Assembly: GCA_036745415.1 (NCBI GenBank)
Contig: DAIOGF010000004.1
Span: forward strand, 1-31,931
DNA from: CAILQE01 sp036745415
GTDB lineage: Bacteria; Patescibacteriota; Saccharimonadia; Saccharimonadales; UBA4665
Length of the DNA: 31,931 nucleotides
Reading direction: 5' to 3'
Part shown: one piece after another, positions 1 through 7,352 of the stretch
Layout of the letters: every line of letters starts with the position of its first letter
Numbering within the stretch: position 1 is the stretch's first letter
The notes under the pieces: generated by a model
What the model saw: the letters and a program-made list of their open reading frames with translations, nothing else
Databases searched by the model: none
What the model was told of the DNA's origin: nothing
Program-made: the position numbers and the translations under genes

Positions 1-34
1 AGCATAAGCAATACCATATTTGATATTAACTTAA

Positions 35-40
35 TATAAT
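35..40 (+). promoter_or_regulatory. -10 box of dnaB, leaderless type
   Basis: A perfect TATAAT ends 6 nt before the dnaB ATG, so the expected transcription start falls on or next to the start codon. No Shine-Dalgarno sequence can fit between them. No convincing -35 is visible in the short upstream stretch of the window. Confidence 0.6.
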
Positions 41-46
41 GAGCAT

Positions 47-1405
47 ATGAACGAGGGTAATAAATCTAATCTTTCTAACGTTGAGGCTGAAGCCAGCTTA
101 CTGGGCGCCATACTTATAGATACTGATGGAATAGTTAAAATAGCCGACTCAATCAACGCTGAAGACTTCTCAGACAAAAAACATGAATATATCTATGAAG
201 CAATCGCTTACTTATACAACAATCACTCGGCAATTGATGTTCTAACTCTAGCTGAACAGTTAAAATCCAATGGTAAATTAGATCTTATCGGAGGACCTTC
301 CTATTTAGCTGAGTTAACCAATTTCGTTCCTACGGCAACTCACATAGAACAATACGCTGAGATAGTTGCACAAAAAGCTATGAGAAGAAAACTGATTACT
401 ATTTCTTCTGAAATAGGAGAATTAGTTCAAGATGAATCAAAACAACTAAGAGATCTAATTGAAGAAGCAGAAACAAGATTATTTAATGTATCTAATCAAC
501 ACGTAAAACAGAATATAGTATCAATTGAGTCTATCTTAGCAGACAGCTTTGAAAGATTAGACGAACTACATAGAGATAAAAGTAAGATTAGAGGTGTTCC
601 AACTGGATTTAAAGATCTAGACGGAATTCTAGCTGGATTCCAAAAAAGCGATTTGATTATTATTGCGGCCCGGCCTTCAATGGGTAAGACTGCGCTATCT
701 TTAAACTTCGCTCACAACATTGCATCAAAATCTAACTTCCCAGTAATATATTTCAGCCTAGAAATGAGTAAAGAACAATTAGTGGATAGATTACTATCAA
801 TGGAATCTGGTGTAGATGCTTGGGCGCTTAGAACTGGAAACTTGAGTGACACTGATTTTGAAAAAATCGGCCAAGCTATGGGCAGTCTTTCAGAAGCTCC
901 TATATACATTGACGATACTCCTGGAATTACAGTTAGCGAACTAAGAACCAAAGCTAGAAGAGAGGCACATAAACACCCTCTTGGAATAATTATTGTGGAT
1001 TACTTACAGCTTATGAGTGGTGGAAGTAAGTTTGCCGGTGAATCTAATCGTGTACAAGAGGTGAGTGAAATATCTAGAGGACTTAAAGGTATAGCCAGAG
1101 AGTTAAATGTTCCAGTGATAGCTTTATCTCAGCTAAGTCGTTCAGTTGAAAATAGATCTCCGCAAATTCCTCAGCTAGCCGACCTTCGTGAATCAGGTTC
1201 TATTGAGCAAGATGCCGACGTGGTGGCATTTATTTACCGTGAAGAATTCTACAAACCTGAAACTGAGCGAAAGAAAATAACAGACATATTTATTAAAAAA
1301 CATAGAAACGGTCCTATCGGAGGCGTAGAACTATACTTCGATAATGAGAAGCAAAGATTCCGATCAATAGATACAAGACACTCATCTCCACCAATTGCTG
1401 AATAA
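47..1405 (+). CDS. dnaB: Replicative DNA helicase DnaB
   Basis: This is the hexameric replicative helicase that unwinds DNA ahead of the fork and recruits primase. The protein has 452 residues, the normal family length. The N-terminal helical domain spans roughly residues 10-110, followed by a linker and a RecA-like ATPase from about 180. The Walker A motif RPSMGKT lies at 209-215, the Walker B region reads IIIVDYLQLM, and the later ALSQLSR and LRESGSIEQDAD motifs are intact. No intein is present. The ATG at 47 is set by a TATAAT 6 nt upstream and gives a standard N-terminus. A separately promoted membrane protein gene follows after 22 nt, so the two need not be one operon. Confidence 0.97.
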   Translation: MNEGNKSNLSNVEAEASLLGAILIDTDGIVKIADSINAEDFSDKKHEYIYEAIAYLYNNHSAIDVLTLAEQLKSNGKLDLIGGPSYLAELTNFVPTATHIEQYAEIVAQKAMRRKLITISSEIGELVQDESKQLRDLIEEAETRLFNVSNQHVKQNIVSIESILADSFERLDELHRDKSKIRGVPTGFKDLDGILAGFQKSDLIIIAARPSMGKTALSLNFAHNIASKSNFPVIYFSLEMSKEQLVDRLLSMESGVDAWALRTGNLSDTDFEKIGQAMGSLSEAPIYIDDTPGITVSELRTKARREAHKHPLGIIIVDYLQLMSGGSKFAGESNRVQEVSEISRGLKGIARELNVPVIALSQLSRSVENRSPQIPQLADLRESGSIEQDADVVAFIYREEFYKPETERKKITDIFIKKHRNGPIGGVELYFDNEKQRFRSIDTRHSSPPIAE

Positions 1406-1410
1406 TAAGA

Positions 1411-1421
1411 TATAATATAAA
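1411..1421 (+). promoter_or_regulatory. Overlapping -10 boxes of the GT-C-like gene
   Basis: TATAAT at 1411-1416 overlaps TATAAA at 1416-1421. The second ends 6 nt before the ATG at 1428, the same geometry as dnaB. There is no ribosome binding site. Confidence 0.5.
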
Positions 1422-1427
1422 TCATAA

Positions 1428-2639
1428 ATGAATAATCTAGATATTAGCGGGTGGCTCAAGAAGTTAAATCTAAATAAAATTAACTATCTAAAATTAGCTA
1501 AATATATTCCCTTAGCACTATTATTTATATATTTATATATCTATAAACTCTCTAGCATTGTTAATGGCATTTCCATACAAGAAAAAACATTAAATTTTCC
1601 AAAACAAGGTATCAGCCAGATATTTAATGATCCGAGTTTCTTAGGTCTGAAATTAGTTCGATATATTTTTGGTATATTCTCTAATACAGTAAGTGTATTC
1701 GAAATTAGACTTGCATCAGTATTTTTCGGACTTTTAAGCATATTCTTCATATACAGAATAATTGCATCATGGTTAGGTAGAAGAACTGCCCTACTAGGTA
1801 CAGTGCTATTTAGTTTTAGCGCGTGGACTCTGCACATCTCCAGACTTGGCATTAATTCTATAGCTTACACTTTCTGCGTTATTACATTGATCTATTCAAT
1901 TGTAGTTTTGAAGAAGTATTTCCTTAATTCAAAATACTTTTTAATTATTACAGCTCTAGTATGGCCAGCTTTATTATTTACTCCAGGTATGATTTTATTC
2001 GTTATATTTGCGATCCTAAGATGCAAAAAAGAACTAAGTGCAGGCTTCAAGAATCTAAAAAATCCTTATTATTACTATATTCCCAGTGCATTAATAACTC
2101 TTGGATTACTTATTAAATATTTCATGGGCTCAATGACTAATATATTTACATTCTTTGGACTCAGTTCAATATTAACCAATTGGGAGAATCTTCCATTGAA
2201 TATTGTTAAAACTCTTTATCATCTTTTCCTATTTGGTCCTAATCAGCCAGAAATATGGCTAAATAAAGCACCCGTACTAGATTTCCTAATATTATTTAGC
2301 TCAATATTTGGCATATATTTCTACTCCAGAAATCTTAAAAAGAGCCCAGCCGTAACATTATTTACATGCTTTGGAATCGGCCTATTTATTACTGCACTAA
2401 ATAACAATAACGATTTGAGCTTACTTACACCTCTAATGTATATATTCTCTGCAACTGGAATAGCTTTGTTTATTCAAAGATGGCTTAAGGTATTTCCAAA
2501 AAACCCTATAGCCAGAGCCATTGGATTAAGTTTAGTGTATTCGCTAGTTGTATTAAGCTGCATTTTAAACTACCGTGCTTACTTTATTGCATGGCCTCAC
2601 AATAAAGATGTAAAGTCCTATTTTATATCTATTAATTAG
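1428..2639 (+). CDS. Polytopic membrane protein, GT39/GT-C glycosyltransferase-like
   Basis: The protein has 403 residues and about ten predicted membrane helices. The stretch at about residues 90-140 (RLASVFFGLLSIFFIYRI, then WLGRRTALLG and FSFSAWTLHISR) matches the GT39/dolichyl-phosphate-mannose protein mannosyltransferase type of GT-C fold. These enzymes transfer a sugar from a polyprenyl-phosphate donor outside the membrane. The usual acidic DE pair in the first extracytoplasmic loop is not obvious; the matching place reads SIQEKT, so the transferase activity is uncertain. The gene sits between dnaB and ebfC with its own leaderless-type promoter. It could also be a related flippase-like protein. 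The fold call is stronger than the enzymatic call. Confidence 0.6.
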   Translation: MNNLDISGWLKKLNLNKINYLKLAKYIPLALLFIYLYIYKLSSIVNGISIQEKTLNFPKQGISQIFNDPSFLGLKLVRYIFGIFSNTVSVFEIRLASVFFGLLSIFFIYRIIASWLGRRTALLGTVLFSFSAWTLHISRLGINSIAYTFCVITLIYSIVVLKKYFLNSKYFLIITALVWPALLFTPGMILFVIFAILRCKKELSAGFKNLKNPYYYYIPSALITLGLLIKYFMGSMTNIFTFFGLSSILTNWENLPLNIVKTLYHLFLFGPNQPEIWLNKAPVLDFLILFSSIFGIYFYSRNLKKSPAVTLFTCFGIGLFITALNNNNDLSLLTPLMYIFSATGIALFIQRWLKVFPKNPIARAIGLSLVYSLVVLSCILNYRAYFIAWPHNKDVKSYFISIN

Positions 2640-2644
2640 ATTGA

Positions 2645-2667
2645 TATAATATAAGGGTAAATAGGAG
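2645..2667 (+). promoter_or_regulatory. Promoter -10 and ribosome binding site of ebfC-recR
   Basis: TATAAT lies at 2645-2650 and AGGAG at 2663-2667, 5 nt before the ATG at 2673. Unlike most genes here with their own promoter, this one has a short leader with a clear Shine-Dalgarno sequence. Confidence 0.55.
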
Positions 2668-2672
2668 AAATT

Positions 2673-2963
2673 ATGAGTAAATTTGATCAAGCAAAAATGC
2701 TGATGAAGGTTAGAAAGATTCAAAAAGAACTTGAAAGACAAGTTATTAGCGTAGAAAAAGGTGACGGAGCCGTTAAAGTAGATATTTCCGGCGATCAAAA
2801 AATTAAGAAAATTCATATCGATAAAGACAAAGTAGATTTCGATGACATTGAAGCTTTAGAGATGTGGCTAGAAGATGCGGTTAAAGAAGCCATCAACCAG
2901 TCTCAGAAGATTGCAGCTGAAAAGATGCAACCTATGATGGGCGCTCTTAACCTAGGAATGTAA
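2673..2963 (+). CDS. ebfC: YbaB/EbfC family nucleoid-associated protein
   Basis: This is a small DNA-binding protein of the YbaB/EbfC family, which forms dimers and binds DNA, often alongside recombination mediator genes. It has 96 residues, slightly shorter than the usual 100-110. A charged N-terminal helix of about 30 residues leads into a short beta sheet (VKVDISGDQKIKKIHIDKD) and a long C-terminal helix that ends in MQPMMGALNLGM, a tail close to the family's glycine- and methionine-rich end. It is followed after one base by recR. The ybaB-recR pair is conserved across bacteria; the dnaX gene that often precedes it is absent here. Confidence 0.93.
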   Translation: MSKFDQAKMLMKVRKIQKELERQVISVEKGDGAVKVDISGDQKIKKIHIDKDKVDFDDIEALEMWLEDAVKEAINQSQKIAAEKMQPMMGALNLGM

Positions 2964-2964
2964 C

Positions 2965-3570
2965 ATGGATAATTTGCCTCCTGCTCTTAGTGAGCTGGTT
3001 GATGCATTTAAATTGCTTCCAGGCGTTGGAAGTAGGTCTGCTGAACGTTATGCATATAACATTCTAAAAAGAGATCCAAAGGTAGCAAATCAACTTGCAG
3101 AAGCACTAGAACAACTTCACTCTAACGTAGGTTATTGTGAAGTTACTTTTGCATTGATTCCCAAAAGTGAAACACAGTCTCATTTATATACCGATCCCAC
3201 TAGAGACAAAACCTCAATATTAGTGGTAGCCGAGCCTCTAGATATTATCGCTATAGAGAAAACTAAGATGTACAAGGGAACTTATCATGTTCTAGGCGGA
3301 CTAATGTCTCCAATTGACGGAATCGGTCCAGATCAACTGCACATTAAAGAATTAATAGAACGAATAAAGACAGATGATGTGAAAGAAATTATTCTAGCTA
3401 CAAATGCCAGTGTGGAGGGTGAAAGCACTGCACTTTACTTAAGACAGCAACTAGAGCCAAGCAATGTAAAAGTAACTAGATTAGCTAGAGGAATACCAAT
3501 TGGTGTGGATATTGAATATACCGATCAAATAACACTAGGAAGAGCCCTTGAAGGTCGCCAAACCCTTTAA
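2965..3570 (+). CDS. recR: Recombination protein RecR with degenerate zinc finger
   Basis: RecR works with RecO, and RecF where present, to load RecA on gapped DNA. The protein has 201 residues, normal for the family. The N-terminal helix-hairpin-helix LLPGVGSRSAERYA lies at 17-30. The Toprim region runs from about 84 with VVAEPLDIIAIE and YHVLGGLMSPIDGIGP, and a C-terminal LARGIPIGVDIEYTD motif follows. The C4 zinc finger that normally lies between is degraded. Its four metal positions read C58, T61, S72 and Y75, so three of the four cysteines are gone although the CxxC-type spacing remains. The gene starts 1 nt after the ebfC stop, so it is translationally coupled. The identity is secure; the effect on zinc binding is inference. 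Confidence 0.95.
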   Translation: MDNLPPALSELVDAFKLLPGVGSRSAERYAYNILKRDPKVANQLAEALEQLHSNVGYCEVTFALIPKSETQSHLYTDPTRDKTSILVVAEPLDIIAIEKTKMYKGTYHVLGGLMSPIDGIGPDQLHIKELIERIKTDDVKEIILATNASVEGESTALYLRQQLEPSNVKVTRLARGIPIGVDIEYTDQITLGRALEGRQTL

Positions 3571-3578
3571 GGTATAAT
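3548..3578 (+). promoter_or_regulatory. Promoter of the DHH phosphoesterase gene
   Basis: TTGAAG (3548-3553) and TATAAT (3573-3578) are separated by 19 nt and sit across the recR stop. The -10 ends 8 nt before the ATG at 3587. There is no Shine-Dalgarno sequence. Confidence 0.55.
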
Positions 3579-3586
3579 GTATATAA

Positions 3587-4615
3587 ATGGATAAAGAAAA
3601 AATAAATAAATTCAAAGAATTAATCGACCAGGCTAATAGGATTGTTATTATTCAAGCAGATAATCCAGATGGCGATTCTTTGGGTAGCTCCATAGCTTTA
3701 GAGCAAATCTTAACTACAATGGGCAAAGATGTATATATGTACTGTTCAGTAGATGTTCCTACCTACTTAAGATATATTCCAGCATGGAGTAGAGTACAAA
3801 AAGAACTTCCTGCACATTTCGACTTAAGCATTATTGTTGATACATCAACCATAACTCTACTAGATAATCTAGACTCAACCTACTTAGCTCAACTTAGATC
3901 TAAACCTTGCATTATGCTAGACCACCACATCTCAGATGCAACCATAGATTTTGCATCTGTATATTTAAATAACGAAACCGTCTCAACCGGAGAGTTAATT
4001 TATAATATCGCTAGCGAACATAATCTAGAAATGAATAAAGAAGCATTAGAGGCTGTAATGGTAACTATTCAGTCCGACAGCCTTGGACTTACAACACCGA
4101 ATGTTACTCCTGCAGCAATAAGAGTTGTTGCTGAATTGGTAGAAAAAGGTGTAAGTATTAGTGAACTTGAAGAAAAAAGAAGGGAAACATTTAAAAAGAC
4201 TCTTGAACTAACACAGTACAAAGGAAGATTGCTGGAAAGAATTGAAACATATCTAGATGATCAGCTAGCAATATTAGTTATTCCTTTTGATGAAATAGTT
4301 AAATTCTCACCATTATACAATCCTCCAATGCTAGTCATGGAAGACATGAGACTAATCGAGGGCAATAAAATAGTGGTAGCAATTAAGTTATATAACGATG
4401 GCAGAATTCTTGGAAAAGTAAGATCACAGAATGGATATCCAATTGCCGAAAAACTAGCTTCAACTTTTGGCGGTGGTGGACATGACTATTCTTCAGGATT
4501 TAAGACTTATGACTATAATAACGTTGAAGAACTTAAAAGACAGATTATATCTAAAACAAATGAATTATTGGAAGAAGAGAAAAAGAAAAATGAAGTTATA
4601 CAATACACTAACTAG
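3587..4615 (+). CDS. DHH/DHHA1 family phosphoesterase, NrnA-like
   Basis: DHH/DHHA1 proteins hydrolyse nanoRNA, pAp or cyclic dinucleotides with two metal ions. The protein has 342 residues. The N-terminal DHH domain holds NPDGDSLGS at about 26-34, an IIVDTST motif and the signature LDHH at about 110-113. The C-terminal DHHA1 domain ends in GGGGHDYSSG at about 294. The first metal ligand, normally a histidine three residues before the PD of the first motif, is alanine 24 here (QADNPDGD). The next residue is aspartate, which might substitute. A lysine- and glutamate-rich tail ends the protein and overlaps cysS by 26 nt, implying coupled translation. NrnA-type function is the best guess; a c-di-AMP or 5'-3' nanoRNase role cannot be told apart. 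Confidence 0.85.
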   Translation: MDKEKINKFKELIDQANRIVIIQADNPDGDSLGSSIALEQILTTMGKDVYMYCSVDVPTYLRYIPAWSRVQKELPAHFDLSIIVDTSTITLLDNLDSTYLAQLRSKPCIMLDHHISDATIDFASVYLNNETVSTGELIYNIASEHNLEMNKEALEAVMVTIQSDSLGLTTPNVTPAAIRVVAELVEKGVSISELEEKRRETFKKTLELTQYKGRLLERIETYLDDQLAILVIPFDEIVKFSPLYNPPMLVMEDMRLIEGNKIVVAIKLYNDGRILGKVRSQNGYPIAEKLASTFGGGGHDYSSGFKTYDYNNVEELKRQIISKTNELLEEEKKKNEVIQYTN

Positions 4616-5990
4616 AAAAGTAGAAAAATTCCGTCCAATAAAAAAGAAAACCGTAACGCTCTATACTTGCGGTCCCACAGTTTATGATCACGCACATATT
4701 GGGCACTGGTTTACTTACGTTAGAATGGACTTATTAGTTAGAACATTACAATCCGTTGGTTATAGAGTTAATTGGGTTATGAATATAACTGACGTTGGAC
4801 ACCTAGTATCTGACGCCGATGAGGGTGAAGACAAATTAGAAAAGGGCGCTAAAAGAGAAGGTAAATCCGCATGGGATGTAGCTAAAATATATGAAGCTGA
4901 ATTTTTAAGCGAAATGAATTCCCTAAACATATTAAGTCCCAGCAATATAGTAAGGGCCACAGAACACATTAAAGAACAAATTGAACTTATACAAGTCCTA
5001 GAAAAGAAGGGATATACCTACGTTATTAACGACGGCGTATATTTCGATACTTTCAAATTTAAAAAATATGCAGATTTTGCAAAGCTAGACGTGGATGAAC
5101 AACAAGCTGGAGCTAGAGTAGAATTAAATATAGAAAAAAAGAATAAAACAGATTTCGCATTATGGAAGTTTAGCCCCAAAGAATCTAAAAGAGACATGGA
5201 ATGGGATAGTCCTTGGGGGAAAGGTTTTCCAGGTTGGCACATAGAATGTTCTGCAATGGCAATGAAATATCTTGGCAGTACTCTAGATATCCATGCTGGT
5301 GGAATAGACCATATACCTGTTCATCATTCTAACGAAATCGCACAAAGCGAAGCTGCAACAGGCAAGAGGTTCGCAAACTATTGGATGCACTCAAACCATA
5401 TTAATGTTAATGGTCAGAAGATATCTAAATCTCTAGGGAACTCAATAAGATTAGAGGATTTAAGTAAAAAAGGTTTTGATGCACAAGATCTTAGAATTCT
5501 AATTCTAGAATCTAGTTATATTACTCAGTCTCAGTTTAGTTTTGATACTTTAGAAGCCGCCAAGAACAGACTAAATGATCTTAAATCTATGAGTGTAGTT
5601 AGATATCAGGCAAATAAAAAATCTCTAAGACAAAAAGCTTACTTTAAAAAAATATCTAAAGATCTAATTAACTCCATGGCGGACAATCTTGATACTCCTA
5701 AAGTAATGACAATACTTAGTGAGGTAAACAAAAAAGTATTAGATAACGGACTTAACGTCAAAGACCTTAAGGATTTTAATACATTAATTAAAACCATAGA
5801 TAACCTACTAGGACTTAAACTGGGAGAGATCAAAGATATATCTGAAGAAGATAAAGAATTAATAGTAAAAAGGAATGCCGCAAGAGCAGATAATAACTAT
5901 AAGTTATCTGATGAAATTCGAGATAAATTACTTAAAAAGAATATAGCGCTAAGAGATAAACAAACTAGTTACTGGTACTATCTGGGGTAA
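4590..5990 (+). CDS. cysS: Cysteinyl-tRNA synthetase
   Basis: This class I synthetase charges tRNA-Cys. Starting at the ATG at 4590 gives 466 residues and the classic N-terminus MKLYNTLTRK. A longer frame open to 4467 adds non-homologous residues and is rejected. Zinc ligands are C27 in YTCGPTVYDH, the cysteine in GWHIECSAM at about 220, and the His/Glu of HHSNEIAQSE. The HIGH motif is at 36-39, and the second signature is KISKS instead of KMSKS at about 277-281. The start lies inside the end of the upstream DHH gene (26 nt overlap). The 3' end overlaps the convergent AI-2E permease gene by 26 nt with no terminator between them. Confidence 0.96.
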   Translation: MKLYNTLTRKVEKFRPIKKKTVTLYTCGPTVYDHAHIGHWFTYVRMDLLVRTLQSVGYRVNWVMNITDVGHLVSDADEGEDKLEKGAKREGKSAWDVAKIYEAEFLSEMNSLNILSPSNIVRATEHIKEQIELIQVLEKKGYTYVINDGVYFDTFKFKKYADFAKLDVDEQQAGARVELNIEKKNKTDFALWKFSPKESKRDMEWDSPWGKGFPGWHIECSAMAMKYLGSTLDIHAGGIDHIPVHHSNEIAQSEAATGKRFANYWMHSNHINVNGQKISKSLGNSIRLEDLSKKGFDAQDLRILILESSYITQSQFSFDTLEAAKNRLNDLKSMSVVRYQANKKSLRQKAYFKKISKDLINSMADNLDTPKVMTILSEVNKKVLDNGLNVKDLKDFNTLIKTIDNLLGLKLGEIKDISEEDKELIVKRNAARADNNYKLSDEIRDKLLKKNIALRDKQTSYWYYLG

Positions 5991-7089
5991 TAGCTTCTTC
6001 GAAGCTGTCATCATCAAGAAATCTCTTATTTCTAAGATATTCTAATACAACTATTCTCAAACAGCCTGCAACTGGAATAGCCACTAAACCTCCTAGAAGG
6101 CCTCCAAAGCTTACTCCGACAATAAGTGATGCGAATACCAAGAATGGACTCATATTGGTTGTATTGGCCTGTATTTTAGGCTGAATGACATAGTTTTCGA
6201 ACTGCAAGTATAGTATGTAATACACAAGGATAATTACTGCGCTTGGTATAGAGTTAAATAACGCAACGGTAGTAATTATAACCGCTCCAATACTGTGACC
6301 TATCATTGGAATAAGACCGCAGATAAATACTAGAAGAATTAAAGCCATTGGATAACCTATATGTAATATAAATAATGCTGGAGTTATAAGTAGAGTAGCT
6401 ATTGCAGCAAGTAATACCTGTCCGTTAACATATCCTTTTATAACCCGATACATTTCATTACCTAGGTTATTAAGAGTTTTTTGTCTTTTTGAGGGGAATA
6501 ATCTCTTAATGAAATCAAGCCATCTCGGTCCTTCAACTAATAACATGAAGGTCAGAACCAGCACCGTTAGAACTGTAAATATACTATTACCAATAGCTCC
6601 TACGGTGGTAAATGCATCTCCGCCAAGATTATGCACCTTAGAACCTAATTGATTGGAGATTGCTGTCACTTGGCTCTGCAAATGATACTTACGAATAAAA
6701 TTACCGACAGCACCATTCTGATTTCTAAACTCATCAATCAGATGAGGAGCCTGAGCAATAAGTTTATCTGTTTGTTTAACTAATGGAGGTATAACCATAG
6801 CAAGAAATGTTCCAAGTATTATAACTACTAGTAAATAAGACAGGGCAGTACCAAGAGCACGACTTCCTTTCTTCTTACCGGGCACAAGAGCTGCAATTTT
6901 ACTAATAGGCGCATTAAGTGCAAGAGCTAGGAATATAGAAATACCAATTAGAAATAGAGCGTGATTCGCTTTAGAAACAAAGCCATGGAATAAAAATAGA
7001 GCACCAATAAAAAGTCCGATTTTAACAAAAGTTTCAAAACTTACTTTTATTTCTATGCTTTCGTCTGGATTTTTTCGTAGCTTAAACAT
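5965..7089 (-). CDS. AI-2E family transporter (PerM/UPF0118-like permease)
   Basis: A 374-residue polytopic membrane protein of the AI-2E/PerM family. Members have been linked to autoinducer-2 or sodium export, but most are uncharacterised. A hydrophobic hairpin near residues 28-60 is followed by the typical soluble stretch with LGSKV-type amphipathic helices. Next come LVEGPRWLDFIKRLFP, GYVNGQVLLA, and the conserved GLIPMIGHSIGAV and YVIQPKIQANTTNMSP motifs in the C-terminal half. No Shine-Dalgarno sequence is visible. Its 3' end runs 26 nt into cysS on the other strand. The family call is firm; the substrate is unknown. Confidence 0.9.
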   Translation of the reverse strand: MFKLRKNPDESIEIKVSFETFVKIGLFIGALFLFHGFVSKANHALFLIGISIFLALALNAPISKIAALVPGKKKGSRALGTALSYLLVVIILGTFLAMVIPPLVKQTDKLIAQAPHLIDEFRNQNGAVGNFIRKYHLQSQVTAISNQLGSKVHNLGGDAFTTVGAIGNSIFTVLTVLVLTFMLLVEGPRWLDFIKRLFPSKRQKTLNNLGNEMYRVIKGYVNGQVLLAAIATLLITPALFILHIGYPMALILLVFICGLIPMIGHSIGAVIITTVALFNSIPSAVIILVYYILYLQFENYVIQPKIQANTTNMSPFLVFASLIVGVSFGGLLGGLVAIPVAGCLRIVVLEYLRNKRFLDDDSFEEAITPDSTSN

Positions 7090-7105
7090 AATAATTGTTA
7101 ATTCA

Positions 7106-7111
7106 ATTATA
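7106..7111 (-). promoter_or_regulatory. -10 box of the AI-2E permease gene
   Basis: On the minus strand TATAAT ends 16 nt before the ATG, predicting a very short leader (about 9-10 nt) with no Shine-Dalgarno sequence. Confidence 0.4.
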
Positions 7112-7130
7112 CCACCAACCCTATCTAACC

Positions 7131-7159
7131 TTGTTAAAATGGCTATTTTAAGATAAAAT
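7131..7159 (+). promoter_or_regulatory. Promoter of tRNA-Gln
   Basis: TTGTTA (7131-7136) and TAAAAT (7154-7159) are separated by exactly 17 nt. The -10 ends 12 nt before the mature tRNA 5' end, giving a monocistronic unit with a very short 5' extension. Confidence 0.65.
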
Positions 7160-7171
7160 CTATCTGTATAT

Positions 7172-7246
7172 TAGGGCGTGGCCAAGTGGTAAGGCACCAG
7201 GTTTTGGTCCTGGCATTCGGGGGTTCGAATCCCTCCGCCCTAGCCA
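7172..7246 (+). tRNA. tRNA-Gln, anticodon UUG
   Basis: A 75-nt cloverleaf. The acceptor stem TAGGGCG (7172-7178) pairs with CGCCCTA (7236-7242), followed by discriminator G7243 and an encoded CCA (7244-7246). The D stem is GCC/GGC. The anticodon stem CCAGG/CCTGG (7197-7201/7209-7213) encloses a seven-base loop with TTG at 7204-7206. The T stem is 7219-7223/7231-7235 with one G-U pair, and the loop is TTCGAAT. It has its own promoter and terminator. UUG reads CAA and, by wobble, CAG. Confidence 0.97.
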
Positions 7247-7260
7247 AGTTAATATAACTA

Positions 7261-7286
7261 GATCATTCAAGCGAATGATCTTTTTT
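7261..7286 (+). terminator. Rho-independent terminator of tRNA-Gln
   Basis: A perfect 8-bp stem GATCATTC/GAATGATC with a 4-nt loop AAGC is followed by six T residues, 14 nt after the tRNA CCA end. Confidence 0.85.
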
Positions 7287-7296
7287 ATTTATATTT

Positions 7297-7341
7297 AAAA
7301 ATTCCATAAATTATCAATTTTATATTAATTATTTCTGGAAT
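7297..7341 (-). terminator. Possible terminator of typA
   Basis: On the minus strand, downstream of the typA stop, ATTCCA (7341-7336) and TGGAAT (7306-7301) could pair across an AT-rich interior. The right arm runs into a T tract opposite 7297-7300. The long loop makes this a weak call. Confidence 0.3.
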
Positions 7342-7352
7342 ATTTAGTTACC

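Noticed and set aside
4467..4589. Upstream extension of the cysS frame
   Set aside because: The 41 extra residues have no CysRS similarity and lie inside the DHH gene in another frame. The canonical start MKLYNTLTRK is at 4590.
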